64,000 bases of DNA from JBKPNJ01 sp963695705 (lineage in GTDB: Bacteria > Actinomycetota > Actinomycetes > Propionibacteriales > Nocardioidaceae): positions 433,345 to 497,344 of the forward strand of contig CAVOHB010000010.1 of NCBI GenBank assembly GCA_963695705.1. The letters are read 5' to 3'. Positions 8,151 through 16,028 of this stretch are shown here, piece after piece. The translations under genes and the position numbers were made by a program. A model generated the notes under the pieces. That model was not told where the DNA came from. It made no database searches and saw nothing but the letters and a program-made list of their open reading frames with translations. Numbering within the stretch: position 1 is the first letter of the stretch; each line of letters opens with the position of its first letter.

Positions 8151-8786
8151 TCAGAGCTTGCGGGCCAGCAGCAGTCCGTCGCCGACCGGCAGCAGCAGCG
8201 GGAGTACGCGGTCGTCGGAGGCGACGGCGTGTCCCAGCTCACGGATCGTCACGGTCTCAGGGTCGCGCTGCGCGGGGTCCGCGACCCGGTCATGCCATAG
8301 GGCGTTGTCGAACGCCACCACCCCGCCAGGGCGCAGCAAGCGAAGCGCCGCCTGGAAGTAGTCGCCGTACTCACGCTTGTCACCGTCACAGAAGACGATG
8401 TTGTAGTGCCCGTCGGTCAACCGCGGCAGGACCTCCAGCGCAGCCCCGGCGATCAGCCTGAAACGCTGGGGGGGGATCCCAGCCTCGGTGAAGGACTCCC
8501 TGGCCAGCCGCTGGTGCTCGACCTCGAGGTCGACGGTGGTGAGGACGCCGTTGTCGCGCATCCCGCGCAGCAGCCAGACTCCGGAGGCGCCGGTGCCGGT
8601 GCCGACCTCGACCACCGAGCGGGCGTCGAGCATCGACGCGAGGAACCGCAGGGTGGCGCCGCCGCCCGGGGCGATCGGTACAACCCCCACCTCCTTGGCC
8701 CGCGCACGCGCCGCCGACAGCACCTCGTCCTCGGGAACGAACTCCTCCGCATATGCCCACGTGGCGGGCTTGGGTCCGGTGGCGAT
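8151..8786 (-). CDS. O-methyltransferase family protein, probable ATC start
   Basis: A SAM-dependent class I methyltransferase of the catechol/caffeoyl-CoA O-methyltransferase type, 211 residues with the start chosen here. VVEVGTGTGASGVWLL is motif I, VLTTVDLEVEHQRLA binds the SAM ribose, and NIVFCDGDKREYGDYFQAAL and LLRPGGVVAFDNALWHDRV carry metal and substrate residues. The only canonical in-frame start is GTG 8723, but conserved-looking N-terminal sequence (ATWAYAEEFVPEDEV) lies upstream. An ATC at 8784-8786 is preceded by GGAGG five bp away and would give IATGPKPATWAYAEEF. From memory, homologues start at this point. It is divergent from the sigma-factor gene, as Rv1220c is from sigE in M. 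tuberculosis. Confidence 0.82.
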   Translation of the reverse strand: MATGPKPATWAYAEEFVPEDEVLSAARARAKEVGVVPIAPGGGATLRFLASMLDARSVVEVGTGTGASGVWLLRGMRDNGVLTTVDLEVEHQRLARESFTEAGIPPQRFRLIAGAALEVLPRLTDGHYNIVFCDGDKREYGDYFQAALRLLRPGGVVAFDNALWHDRVADPAQRDPETVTIRELGHAVASDDRVLPLLLPVGDGLLLARKL

Positions 8787-8923
8787 GGCGGCCTCCGTGG
8801 ATCTGCCAGCGGGCGCTGGGCCGGTGGTCTGGTGCGGGCGTCTGCGCGAGAGCCTAGCCGCACTCGGGTGCCCTGCGTCACCCCGCTGGCACCCGCAGGC
8901 ACCGTTGGCACCAGGCCGGTCGA

Positions 8924-8949
8924 GGAACCTGCGGGAGCGACCGCTCGTT
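8924..8949 (+). promoter_or_regulatory. ECF (SigE-type) autoregulatory promoter
   Basis: GGAAC (8924-8928), exactly 18 bp, then GTT (8947-8949): this fits the -35/-10 signature of SigE-type ECF promoters (GGAAC and GTT). It points at the ECF sigma gene, whose start is 55 bp downstream, so the sigma factor probably activates its own operon. Confidence 0.7.
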
Positions 8950-9003
8950 CTCCCAGCGGCACCCCACTCCGCGAACCTGGCAGACTAGGAGCACCCAACG
9001 CTC

Positions 9004-9750
9004 ATGCTTGACATGGTTGAGACCACGTGGAGAGGTGCCGTCGTGGAGCAGCAGCCGCCGCAGGACTGGGTGGCCCCCTCGTGGGACGAGATCGTCCGCA
9101 CCCACTCCGCACGCGTCTACCGGCTCGCGTACCGGCTCACCGGTAACCCCCACGACGCCGAGGACCTCACCCAGGACGTCTTCGTGCGCGTCTTCCGCTC
9201 GCTGCACAGCTACACCCCCGGTACGTTCGAGGGCTGGCTGCACCGCATCACGACCAACCTGTTCCTCGACACCGCCAGGCGCAAGCAGAAGATCCGGTTC
9301 GACGGGTTCGCCGACGACGCGCAGGAGCGGCTCCCCGGCCGGGAGCCCACCCCCGAGCACCACTATGACGATCAGCTCCTCGACAACGACGTGTCGGTCG
9401 CGCTGGCCGCGCTGCCGCCGGAGTTCCGGGTCGCGGTGGTGCTCTGTGACATCGAGGGCTTCTCGTACGAGGAGATCGCGACCACGCTCGGCATCAAGCT
9501 CGGGACGGTACGCTCGCGCATCCACCGGGGCCGGACCTTGTTGCGTCAGGCGCTCGCGCACCGGGCCCCGCGCGACGACCGCTCCAGGTTCGGGGGCCCG
9601 GTCGACCCCGTCGACACCGGCGTCGGGGCCGACGCCGCCCCGCACCGAGCTCGACACGTTGCAAGGCAGGTCACGAAACCACCGGTGTCTGAGCGCCCGA
9701 TCCTTCGCCGGCCCAAGCAGGGGCGGCCGCTGCCGGGTCAGGTGTCATGA
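9004..9750 (+). CDS. sigE: ECF RNA polymerase sigma factor, SigE-like
   Basis: A 248-residue group IV sigma factor. Region 2 runs from WDEIVRTHSARVYRLAYRLTG through DAEDLTQDVFVRVFRSLHSY and GWLHRITTNLFLDTARR; region 4 from AALPPEFRVAVVLCDIEGFSYEEIA to GIKLGTVRSRIHRGR, the -35-binding helix-turn-helix. About 60 basic, disordered residues follow region 4. ATG 9004 is used because AGGAG lies 12 bp upstream; ATG 9013 and GTG 9043 are alternatives. The start of the anti-sigma gene overlaps the stop (ATGA). The order sigE, anti-sigma, then tatB and mrp nearby resembles the M. tuberculosis envelope-stress locus (from memory). Confidence 0.9.
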   Translation: MLDMVETTWRGAVVEQQPPQDWVAPSWDEIVRTHSARVYRLAYRLTGNPHDAEDLTQDVFVRVFRSLHSYTPGTFEGWLHRITTNLFLDTARRKQKIRFDGFADDAQERLPGREPTPEHHYDDQLLDNDVSVALAALPPEFRVAVVLCDIEGFSYEEIATTLGIKLGTVRSRIHRGRTLLRQALAHRAPRDDRSRFGGPVDPVDTGVGADAAPHRARHVARQVTKPPVSERPILRRPKQGRPLPGQVS

Positions 9751-10370
9751 GCCATTTGGGCGAACGTGTTGCAGCCCTCGTCGACGGTGAGCTCGACCAC
9801 GACTCCCGTGACCGGGCCGTGGCACACCTCACCCGGTGTGAAGAGTGCCGATCCGCGGTGCGCGAGCAGCGCTGGCTGAAGGCGCGGATGCGCGAGCTGG
9901 CCGCCACCGAGCCGTCCGCCGCGCTGCGTTCGTCGCTGTTCGAGATCGGCCGGAGCTGGCCGGCCGAGACTGACGGGCAGGCCGCCATCCGTCACGCCGA
10001 GACGGTCGCAGGCCTGTCGCTGCCCACCCGCAGCTACCTCGCCCCACACGCGTCAACTCCCGGGCCAACCCACGGGCCAACTCCCGGGGCGGCTGCCGAC
10101 GCGCACGCGACCGACCGGCGCACGACCGACCGGCGGCGCCGAGCCGGACTGGTGATGGCGGGGGCCGGATCGGTCGGTGCAGCCGTTCTGGGTCTGTCCT
10201 ACGCGCTCGGCGGGGCAGCCGAGAGCCCGTCGCCGTCACCGGTGTCACCGCCGGTAGGACAGTTCTCGGCCGAGTTCGCCGGAAGCTCCGACGGGCTGCC
10301 GTTCTCCGTACCGGCGGTGGACGCCTACTCGGTCTCGTTGCGTACCGGCGCCGGTGGCGGCCACCGGTGA
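9747..10370 (+). CDS. Zinc-binding anti-sigma factor (RseA-like)
   Basis: A 207-residue single-pass membrane protein predicted to hold the upstream ECF sigma factor at the membrane. The N-terminal anti-sigma domain has HLTRCEEC (H-x3-C-x2-C; ZAS/zf-HC2 type) at about residues 27-34. A linker with repeated T-P/H-G-P units leads to a membrane helix (about 133-155, AGLVMAGAGSVGAAVLGLSYAL) and a short extracytoplasmic tail. It overlaps the sigma gene by 4 bp and the RseB-like gene by 17 bp. Release on envelope stress would free the sigma factor to act at the GGAAC promoter upstream. Confidence 0.85.
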   Translation: MSHLGERVAALVDGELDHDSRDRAVAHLTRCEECRSAVREQRWLKARMRELAATEPSAALRSSLFEIGRSWPAETDGQAAIRHAETVAGLSLPTRSYLAPHASTPGPTHGPTPGAAADAHATDRRTTDRRRRAGLVMAGAGSVGAAVLGLSYALGGAAESPSPSPVSPPVGQFSAEFAGSSDGLPFSVPAVDAYSVSLRTGAGGGHR

Positions 10371-11511
10371 GTCGGCGGTGTTAGCTCCTCCCTCGACCCA
10401 TCGTCAGGTCTTCATCCCTCTGCGACCGACACGGATCCACCGGATCGGCGCACTGGCCATGGTCATCGGCACCCTCGCCGCGCTGGCGGTTCTCGGCTCG
10501 GCCGGGCCGGCTGCCGCACACGGGCTGGTGGTCGGTGTCGACGACGACCGCACCGCGGTGCGTCAGCTCCAGCGGGCGGTGGTCGCACCTGATGGGGTGT
10601 CGTTCTCCGGTACGCGGATGGTGTCCGCATGGGAGCCCGACCATGCGGTGACGGTGATGCTGGACGTCCACCACGTGTTCGGGCAGGGCACGACCGTCCG
10701 AGTCCGGTCCGGCGGCGACGCACAGTCGGTGATGACCTTCATCCGCGACCAGGACGGCACCAGCTGTTGCCTGCAGGGCCTGCAGTCCGGCGCCTTGTCG
10801 TTGCTGGTGGACAACTTCTCGGTGACGACGGCCGGATCTGGACGAGTCGCCGGCCGACCGGCACAGATCGTGGCAGTGGGTCGTGGTGCTGCCGCGGCGG
10901 CCCGGCTGTGGGTGGACCGCCGGACCGGGCTGTTGCTGCGCAGCGAGATCTACGGCAGCGACGGCCGGCTGGCACGCACCAGTGTCTACATCGACCTGCG
11001 GGTGGAGCGGCACGCTTTCCTCGAGCACCTGCCGCCGATGCTTGCCCCTCCCGGGGCGGTCGCGATGTCCACCGATGCGATACCTCGGCTCGAGGCATCC
11101 GGGTTCAGATGCCCACGCGAGCTGCCCGAGGGATTCAGGCTGATGGACCTCGACCGGACCCGCGACGATCTCGGCACGCTGCACGCGACCTACACCGACG
11201 GTCTGTCGACGGTCTCGGTGTTCGAGCAGCGCGGATCGCTCGACACGGGCTCTCTGGCGGGCTTCGAGCGGCACGCGGTCGGAGGGCGCGACGTCTACGT
11301 CCGGTACGGCCTGCCCACCTATGTCTCGTGGGCGGGTCAGGGCACCGTCTTCACAGTCGTCACGGATGCGCAGGCGGACACCATCGCGCAGATCATCAGC
11401 GTCTACCCGCTGGGCCAGTCGGACGGCCATGATGGCTTCTGGGCGAGGCTGTGGCGCGGTCTGTGCCGGCTCGTCGCGAACGCGTCACCGTTGGCGCTGA
11501 GATCAGGTTGA
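10354..11511 (+). CDS. Exported MucB/RseB-like sigma-factor regulatory protein
   Basis: A 385-residue secreted or periplasm-side protein. After a signal segment (LAMVIGTLAALAVLGSAGPAAAHG, about residues 30-57) the body resembles the RseB/LolA-type lipoprotein-binding fold: VAPDGVSFSGTRMVSAW, RLWVDRRTGLLLRSEIYG and a C-terminal domain around FRLMDLDR. In proteobacteria RseB binds the extracytoplasmic tail of RseA and senses mislocalised lipoproteins; this link is inferred from the adjacent ZAS anti-sigma gene. The GTG at 10354 lies inside the anti-sigma gene; GTG 10378 is a shorter option. Its 3' end overlaps the convergent tatB gene by 9 bp. Confidence 0.7.
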   Translation: MAATGESAVLAPPSTHRQVFIPLRPTRIHRIGALAMVIGTLAALAVLGSAGPAAAHGLVVGVDDDRTAVRQLQRAVVAPDGVSFSGTRMVSAWEPDHAVTVMLDVHHVFGQGTTVRVRSGGDAQSVMTFIRDQDGTSCCLQGLQSGALSLLVDNFSVTTAGSGRVAGRPAQIVAVGRGAAAAARLWVDRRTGLLLRSEIYGSDGRLARTSVYIDLRVERHAFLEHLPPMLAPPGAVAMSTDAIPRLEASGFRCPRELPEGFRLMDLDRTRDDLGTLHATYTDGLSTVSVFEQRGSLDTGSLAGFERHAVGGRDVYVRYGLPTYVSWAGQGTVFTVVTDAQADTIAQIISVYPLGQSDGHDGFWARLWRGLCRLVANASPLALRSG

Positions 11512-11832
11512 GTCCGGATCATACGGCGGTCGCTCCCCGACGAGGAGCGGGCGATGGCCGGGGCGGACCGGCATCTCGTCGTCGTCCTCATCCATCACGT
11601 CGAGAACATGCTTCTTGACCAGTGCCCGCGGATCGAGGTCGTTCAGGTCGAGGTTGGCGAACTCAGGACCCAACTCGCTGCTGAGCTCGCTCCTTGCGTT
11701 GGCAGCCATCTTCCGGACGGTGCGGACCATCCGGCCGGCCTGCTTCGCGAACTCCGGCAGCTTGTCGGGCCCGAAGATGAAAAGGGCCGCGATGACCAGG
11801 ACCATGAGCTCGGGCAGGCCGACGTCGAACAC
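11503..11832 (-). CDS. tatB: Sec-independent protein translocase subunit TatB
   Basis: A 109-residue Tat translocase component that, with TatC, recognises twin-arginine signal peptides. MFDVGLPELMVLVIAALFIFG gives the short membrane helix, followed by the family motif FGPDKLPEFAKQAGRMVRTV (amphipathic helix) and an acidic, polar tail. GTG start. It lies downstream of mrp on the minus strand and converges on the RseB-like gene. The position beside the sigE operon parallels M. tuberculosis (from memory). Confidence 0.92.
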   Translation of the reverse strand: MFDVGLPELMVLVIAALFIFGPDKLPEFAKQAGRMVRTVRKMAANARSELSSELGPEFANLDLNDLDPRALVKKHVLDVMDEDDDEMPVRPGHRPLLVGERPPYDPDST

Positions 11833-11915
11833 CAGTCAAATCTACCGCGCGTGGCAGGTCACGTCTGTCGCGATGCCGAATTCGCCGGGCCCCACCAGCG
11901 CGGCGAGGCGAACCG

Positions 11916-13088
11916 CTAGCGGCTGCCGGCCGGGCTGAGACCGAGCTGCATTCCGGCCAGACCGCGGCCGCGACCTGCCAACGTGGCCGCCAGTCCGCGC
12001 AGCGCGACCGCGGCTGGGCCGTGGTCGTCGGTGCCCGACAGCGGACGGCCGTCGTCGCCTCCGGCCCGGAGGCGTTGGTCGATCGGGATCTGAGCCAGCA
12101 CAGGCACGTCGTACCCGAACCGCTGGGTCAGGGTGTCGGCGACCCGCTGACCGCCGCCGCTGCCGAAGATCTCGATCCGGTGCTCCGGACCGCAGTGCGG
12201 GCAGGCCAGGTACGACATGTTCTCCACGATGCCGGCCACCCGCTGGTTCATCATCGAGGCGATCGTGCCGGCGCGTTCTGCGACCTCGGCGGCCGCCGCC
12301 TGCGGGGTGGTGACAACGACGACCTCGGCATTGGCCAGGTGCTGGCCGGTCGATATCGCGATGTCACCGGTGCCCGGCGGAAGATCGAGCAGGAGCACGT
12401 CGAGGTCGCCCCAGTAGACGTCACTGAGCATCTGGACAAGGGCCCGGTCGAGCATCGGTCCACGCCAGGCCACCACCTGGTCGCGCCGGGGTTTGAGCAT
12501 GCCGATCGAGATGACCTGCAGCCCGTGGACCGGTACCGGCATGATCATGTCCTCGACCTGGGTCGGGCGGACGTCCGCGACGCCGAGCATCGCCGGGACC
12601 GAGTGACCGTACACGTCGGCGTCCACGATGCCGACCTTCAGCCCGCGGGCCGCCATCGTCACCGCGAGGTTGACAGTCACCGACGACTTTCCGACCCCAC
12701 CCTTGCCGGAGGCGATGGCGAACACCTTGGTCAGGCTGTCTGGCCGGGAGAAGGGGATCTCCCGCTGGTTCCGGTTGCCACGGAGCGTGGTCTGCAGCTC
12801 CTGGCGCTGCTCGGCGGACATCACGTCGAGGACGACGTTCACAGCGCTGATGCCGCTCACCCCGGAGACCGCTGCGGTGACCTCGCGGGTGATCGTCTCC
12901 CGCATCGGGCAGCCGGCCACGGTCAGCAGCACCTCGACGACGGCGATGCCGTCGGGGTCCACGTCAACCGAGCGGACCATCCCGAGCTCGGTGATGGGTC
13001 TCTTGATCTCCGGGTCGTTGACGGTGGCCAGCGCGGCACGCACCTGGTCGATCACCGGACTCCCCGCAGTCCCCGGAGTTACAGTCAT
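11916..13088 (-). CDS. mrp: Mrp/NBP35-family iron-sulfur carrier ATPase
   Basis: A 390-residue P-loop ATPase thought to carry and hand over Fe-S clusters. An N-terminal MIP18/DUF59 domain (about 10-95, with NDPEIKRPITELGMV and AGCPMRETI) is fused to the Mrp ATPase. The deviant Walker A is SGKGGVGKSSVTVNLA (about residue 127), with DADVYGHSVPAMLG and LDLPPGTGDIAIS. The CxxC pair for cluster binding is YLACPHCG near residue 295. It precedes tatB in the same direction with an 83-bp gap. Confidence 0.92.
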   Translation of the reverse strand: MTVTPGTAGSPVIDQVRAALATVNDPEIKRPITELGMVRSVDVDPDGIAVVEVLLTVAGCPMRETITREVTAAVSGVSGISAVNVVLDVMSAEQRQELQTTLRGNRNQREIPFSRPDSLTKVFAIASGKGGVGKSSVTVNLAVTMAARGLKVGIVDADVYGHSVPAMLGVADVRPTQVEDMIMPVPVHGLQVISIGMLKPRRDQVVAWRGPMLDRALVQMLSDVYWGDLDVLLLDLPPGTGDIAISTGQHLANAEVVVVTTPQAAAAEVAERAGTIASMMNQRVAGIVENMSYLACPHCGPEHRIEIFGSGGGQRVADTLTQRFGYDVPVLAQIPIDQRLRAGGDDGRPLSGTDDHGPAAVALRGLAATLAGRGRGLAGMQLGLSPAGSR

Positions 13089-13141
13089 GCGTCGATGCTA
13101 CGCGGCATCGGCGGCGACCCCCGCACGGACGAACCCCTGGG

Positions 13142-13660
13142 TCAGTTGGAGCCGTCGGCGCCGGCCGAACCGCCGTGGTCCACGCGCTCCTCCAGCTCGG
13201 CCAGCAGGGTGCGCAGCTCCGATCGCAGGTAGTCGCGGGTGGCGACCTCGCCGAGCGCCAGTCGCAGTGACGCCATCTCCCGGGCGAGGAACTCCATGTC
13301 GGCGTGGGCCCGCGCGTTGGTCTCCCGGTCCTGCTCGAGGTTCACCCGGTCCCGGCCTTCCTGCCGGTTCTGGGCGAGAAGGATCAGGGGAGCGGCGTAC
13401 GACGCCTGCAGGCTGAGGATCAGCGTCAGGAAGATGAACGGATAGGGGTCGAAGTTGAGGTCCTCCGGGCCGAAGATGTTCCAGGTGACCCAGCTGACGA
13501 TCACCACGGTCATGTAGACCAGGAACCGGCTGGTGCCGATGAAGCGGGCGATCCGCTCCGACATCCGGCCGAACGCCTCCGGGTCGTACGCCGGCCGCCG
13601 GACGAGCTGACGACGCGCGTCCTTGGGGAGGTCGAGCCGCACACGGCTCTCACGCGCCAC
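13142..13660 (-). CDS. DUF1003 membrane protein
   Basis: A 172-residue protein with two central membrane helices (FLVYMTVVIVSWVTWNIFG, then PFIFLTLILSLQASYAAPLIL, about residues 45-95), the DUF1003 core, followed by a charged helical tail likely to form a coiled coil. Its function is unknown. Its GTG start overlaps the end of the MgtE-like gene by 11 bp, a pairing seen in other actinobacteria (from memory). A role with the divalent-metal-sensor-like partner is inference only. Confidence 0.82.
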   Translation of the reverse strand: MARESRVRLDLPKDARRQLVRRPAYDPEAFGRMSERIARFIGTSRFLVYMTVVIVSWVTWNIFGPEDLNFDPYPFIFLTLILSLQASYAAPLILLAQNRQEGRDRVNLEQDRETNARAHADMEFLAREMASLRLALGEVATRDYLRSELRTLLAELEERVDHGGSAGADGSN

Positions 13661-14912
13661 GGCGGGCCTCCGGCGAGCGGTCCCGCTCGCGCCAGTTCTC
13701 CGGCAGCAGGTGGTCGAGCACGTCGTCGACGGTCACGACGCCCAGCAGGTGGCCGTCCTCGTCGCAGACCGGGCTCGCCACCAGGTTGTACGTCGCCAGG
13801 TGGCTGGCCACGTCATTGAGCGACGCCCCGGCCCGCAGCGGCTCGATGTCGTTGTCGGCGACGGCCGACACGAGCGTCGACGGCGGCTCCCGGAGCAGCC
13901 GCTGGAAATGCGCGATGCCCACGAGCTTGCCGGTCGGGGTCTCCAGCGGGGCACGGCACACATAGACGACCGCGGCCAGCGACGGGCTGAAGTCCGGGTT
14001 GCGGATGCGTGCCAGAGCCTCGGCGATGGTGGCGTCGGGCGGCAGGATCACCGGCTCGGTGGTCATCAGGCCCCCGGCGGTGGACTCCTCGTACGACAGC
14101 AGCCGGCGGACGTCGTCGGCCTCGTCGGGCTCCATCAGCCGCAGCAGCTCTTCGGCGGTCTCCGGAGGCAGCTCCGCGATCAGGTCCGCGGCGTCGTCGG
14201 GCGCCATCTCCTCCAGGATGTCGGCGGCGCGCTCGGTGTCGAGCCGACCCAGGATCTCGACCTGTACCTCCTCTGGCAGCTCCTCCAGGACATCGGCGAG
14301 CCGTTCGTCGTTGAGCGCGGCGGCGATCTCGTTACGGCGCTTGGGCGACAGCTCGTGGATCATGTTGGCGAGGTCGGCCGCCCGCATCGAGTCGATCGCC
14401 GCCAGCAGATGGGTGGCGCCCTGCCGTTCCTCCGACGAGATCAGGCCGTCGACCTCGTACCACTCCAGGACGTGCGTCTGTCCCTTGCGGCCGAAGCGTT
14501 TTCCGCTCTCCTGAACCGCCACGGTGCTCAGCACCCAGTCGCGGGTCCGGGTCTGCTCCATGGCGACGTCGAAGACCACCGCCTCCTTGTCGTTCTCCCT
14601 GATCCGCACCGCCCGGTCCAGGATCTCCCCGAGGACGAGCGTCTCGGTGGAGCGTTGCTCGAACCGGCGCATGTTGACCAGGCCCGTGGTGATGACCTGA
14701 CCGGCATCGAGGCTGGTGACCCTGGTCAACGGCAGGAAGATGCGCCGGCGGCCGAACACCTCGACGACAAGGCCGAGGACGCGCGGGGGCTTGTTGTTGG
14801 CCCGCAGCGAGACGACGAGGTCGCGCACCTTGCCGACCTGGTCCCCGTTGGGATCGAAGACCACGAGCCCGGCGAGGCGTGCGACGTACACCTTGCTCGA
14901 CGCACCGCTCAC
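13650..14912 (-). CDS. PRC-barrel / MgtE-N / CBS-domain protein without a transport domain
   Basis: A 420-residue soluble protein made of the cytoplasmic parts of an MgtE magnesium transporter. A PRC-barrel-like N-terminus (VYVARLAGLVVFDPNGDQVG) leads to the MgtE N-terminal superhelix (about 180-290, repeats such as LADVLEELPEEVQVEILGRL) and a CBS pair (about 290-405, MTTEPVILPPDATIAEAL and GVVTVDDVLDHLLPENW). The five-helix transport domain of true MgtE is absent; the protein ends after the second CBS. It may sense metal or nucleotide and regulate another channel; the overlapping DUF1003 membrane protein is a candidate partner. Confidence 0.85.
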   Translation of the reverse strand: MSGASSKVYVARLAGLVVFDPNGDQVGKVRDLVVSLRANNKPPRVLGLVVEVFGRRRIFLPLTRVTSLDAGQVITTGLVNMRRFEQRSTETLVLGEILDRAVRIRENDKEAVVFDVAMEQTRTRDWVLSTVAVQESGKRFGRKGQTHVLEWYEVDGLISSEERQGATHLLAAIDSMRAADLANMIHELSPKRRNEIAAALNDERLADVLEELPEEVQVEILGRLDTERAADILEEMAPDDAADLIAELPPETAEELLRLMEPDEADDVRRLLSYEESTAGGLMTTEPVILPPDATIAEALARIRNPDFSPSLAAVVYVCRAPLETPTGKLVGIAHFQRLLREPPSTLVSAVADNDIEPLRAGASLNDVASHLATYNLVASPVCDEDGHLLGVVTVDDVLDHLLPENWRERDRSPEARRGA

Positions 14913-15022
14913 GCGTCGAGGCTACCGGTGAGCCCGCTGATCCTGGGTGAAGCTGGAGGCACTGTCGTCTCCGCGGGAGCGCCACGGTAGCGGCCACCCT
15001 GACGCGGAACACGACCGGCAGG

Positions 15023-15955
15023 ATGTCGGCTGTGTGCCCGACACAGGCTGCGCCGCCTCGCACACCGGTTCCGGCCCCCGGTGAGCTCATGCTGCTGGCC
15101 GTCGGTGTGCTCGGTGTCTCGATGTCCGGGCCGTTGATGGCCGCGATCGCCGTCCCGGCGCTCGCGATCGCCTTCTGGCGCAACGCGCTGGGCTCCCTGG
15201 CGGTGGCGCCGGTGGCCCTGCTCAGGCACCGCGAGGAGCTCCGGGGGCTGTCGACCCGCGGGATGGCCCTGACACTGCTTGCCGGGCTGCTGCTAGCCGG
15301 TCACTTCGCCCTCTGGGTCACGGCGTTGAAGCTGACGTCGGTGGCGTCGGCGACGGCCCTGGTGAGCCTGCAGGCAGGCTTCGTCGTCGCCTTCTCCCGG
15401 CTCACCGGAGGCCGCGTCGGGCGCCGGGTCGTCACCGGACTGCTGCTGGCGATCCTCGGGGTGCTGGTGGTGTCGGGCGTGGACCTCAGCGTGTCCGCGC
15501 GGGCGTTGGGCGGAGACGGACTGGCGCTGGCCGGAGGAGCCCTGGCCGCGGTGTACGTGATGCTCGGCGGCGAGGTGAGACGGACGGTCTCCACGACCGC
15601 GTACACCCAGCTGTGCTACGCGACCTGCGCCGCGGCGCTGCTGCTCGCGTGTCTGCTGGGCCACCAGCAGCTGTGGGGTTATGACGCTCGCGACTGGTGG
15701 CGGCTGGCGGCACTCACGGTGGCGGCCCAGCTGCTCGGACACTCGGTGTTCAACCATCTGCTGGCCACGATCTCACCGACCGTGGTCTCGCTCTCGCTGT
15801 TGCTGGAGGTGCCCGGCGCAGCGCTGCTGGCGGCCCTGTTCCTGCGGCAGTCGCCTCCGGTCGGCGTCTACCTGGGCCTTGTGCTCATCCTGGCCGGGCT
15901 GGCCATCGTGGTCATGCAGGGCTCGGACCGACCGGCCGGGCTGGCCCTGGAGTGA
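15023..15955 (+). CDS. EamA/DMT-superfamily transporter
   Basis: A 310-residue integral membrane protein with about ten predicted helices in two EamA repeats (first about 25-150, second about 165-300). RNALGSLAVAPVALLR and HFALWVTALKLTSVASATALVSLQ are typical first-repeat segments, and LGHSVFNHLLATISPTVVSLSLLLEVPGAALLAALFL the second. Members export metabolites or amino acids; the substrate cannot be read. It stands alone, divergent from the MgtE-like gene. Confidence 0.85.
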   Translation: MSAVCPTQAAPPRTPVPAPGELMLLAVGVLGVSMSGPLMAAIAVPALAIAFWRNALGSLAVAPVALLRHREELRGLSTRGMALTLLAGLLLAGHFALWVTALKLTSVASATALVSLQAGFVVAFSRLTGGRVGRRVVTGLLLAILGVLVVSGVDLSVSARALGGDGLALAGGALAAVYVMLGGEVRRTVSTTAYTQLCYATCAAALLLACLLGHQQLWGYDARDWWRLAALTVAAQLLGHSVFNHLLATISPTVVSLSLLLEVPGAALLAALFLRQSPPVGVYLGLVLILAGLAIVVMQGSDRPAGLALE

Positions 15956-16028
15956 TCGTGGTGCAGACCAGGTGTGCGGGAGTTAGTACGCTCGCACGAT
16001 CCGCGAACGACTCGAGGGGCTGGCGTCG

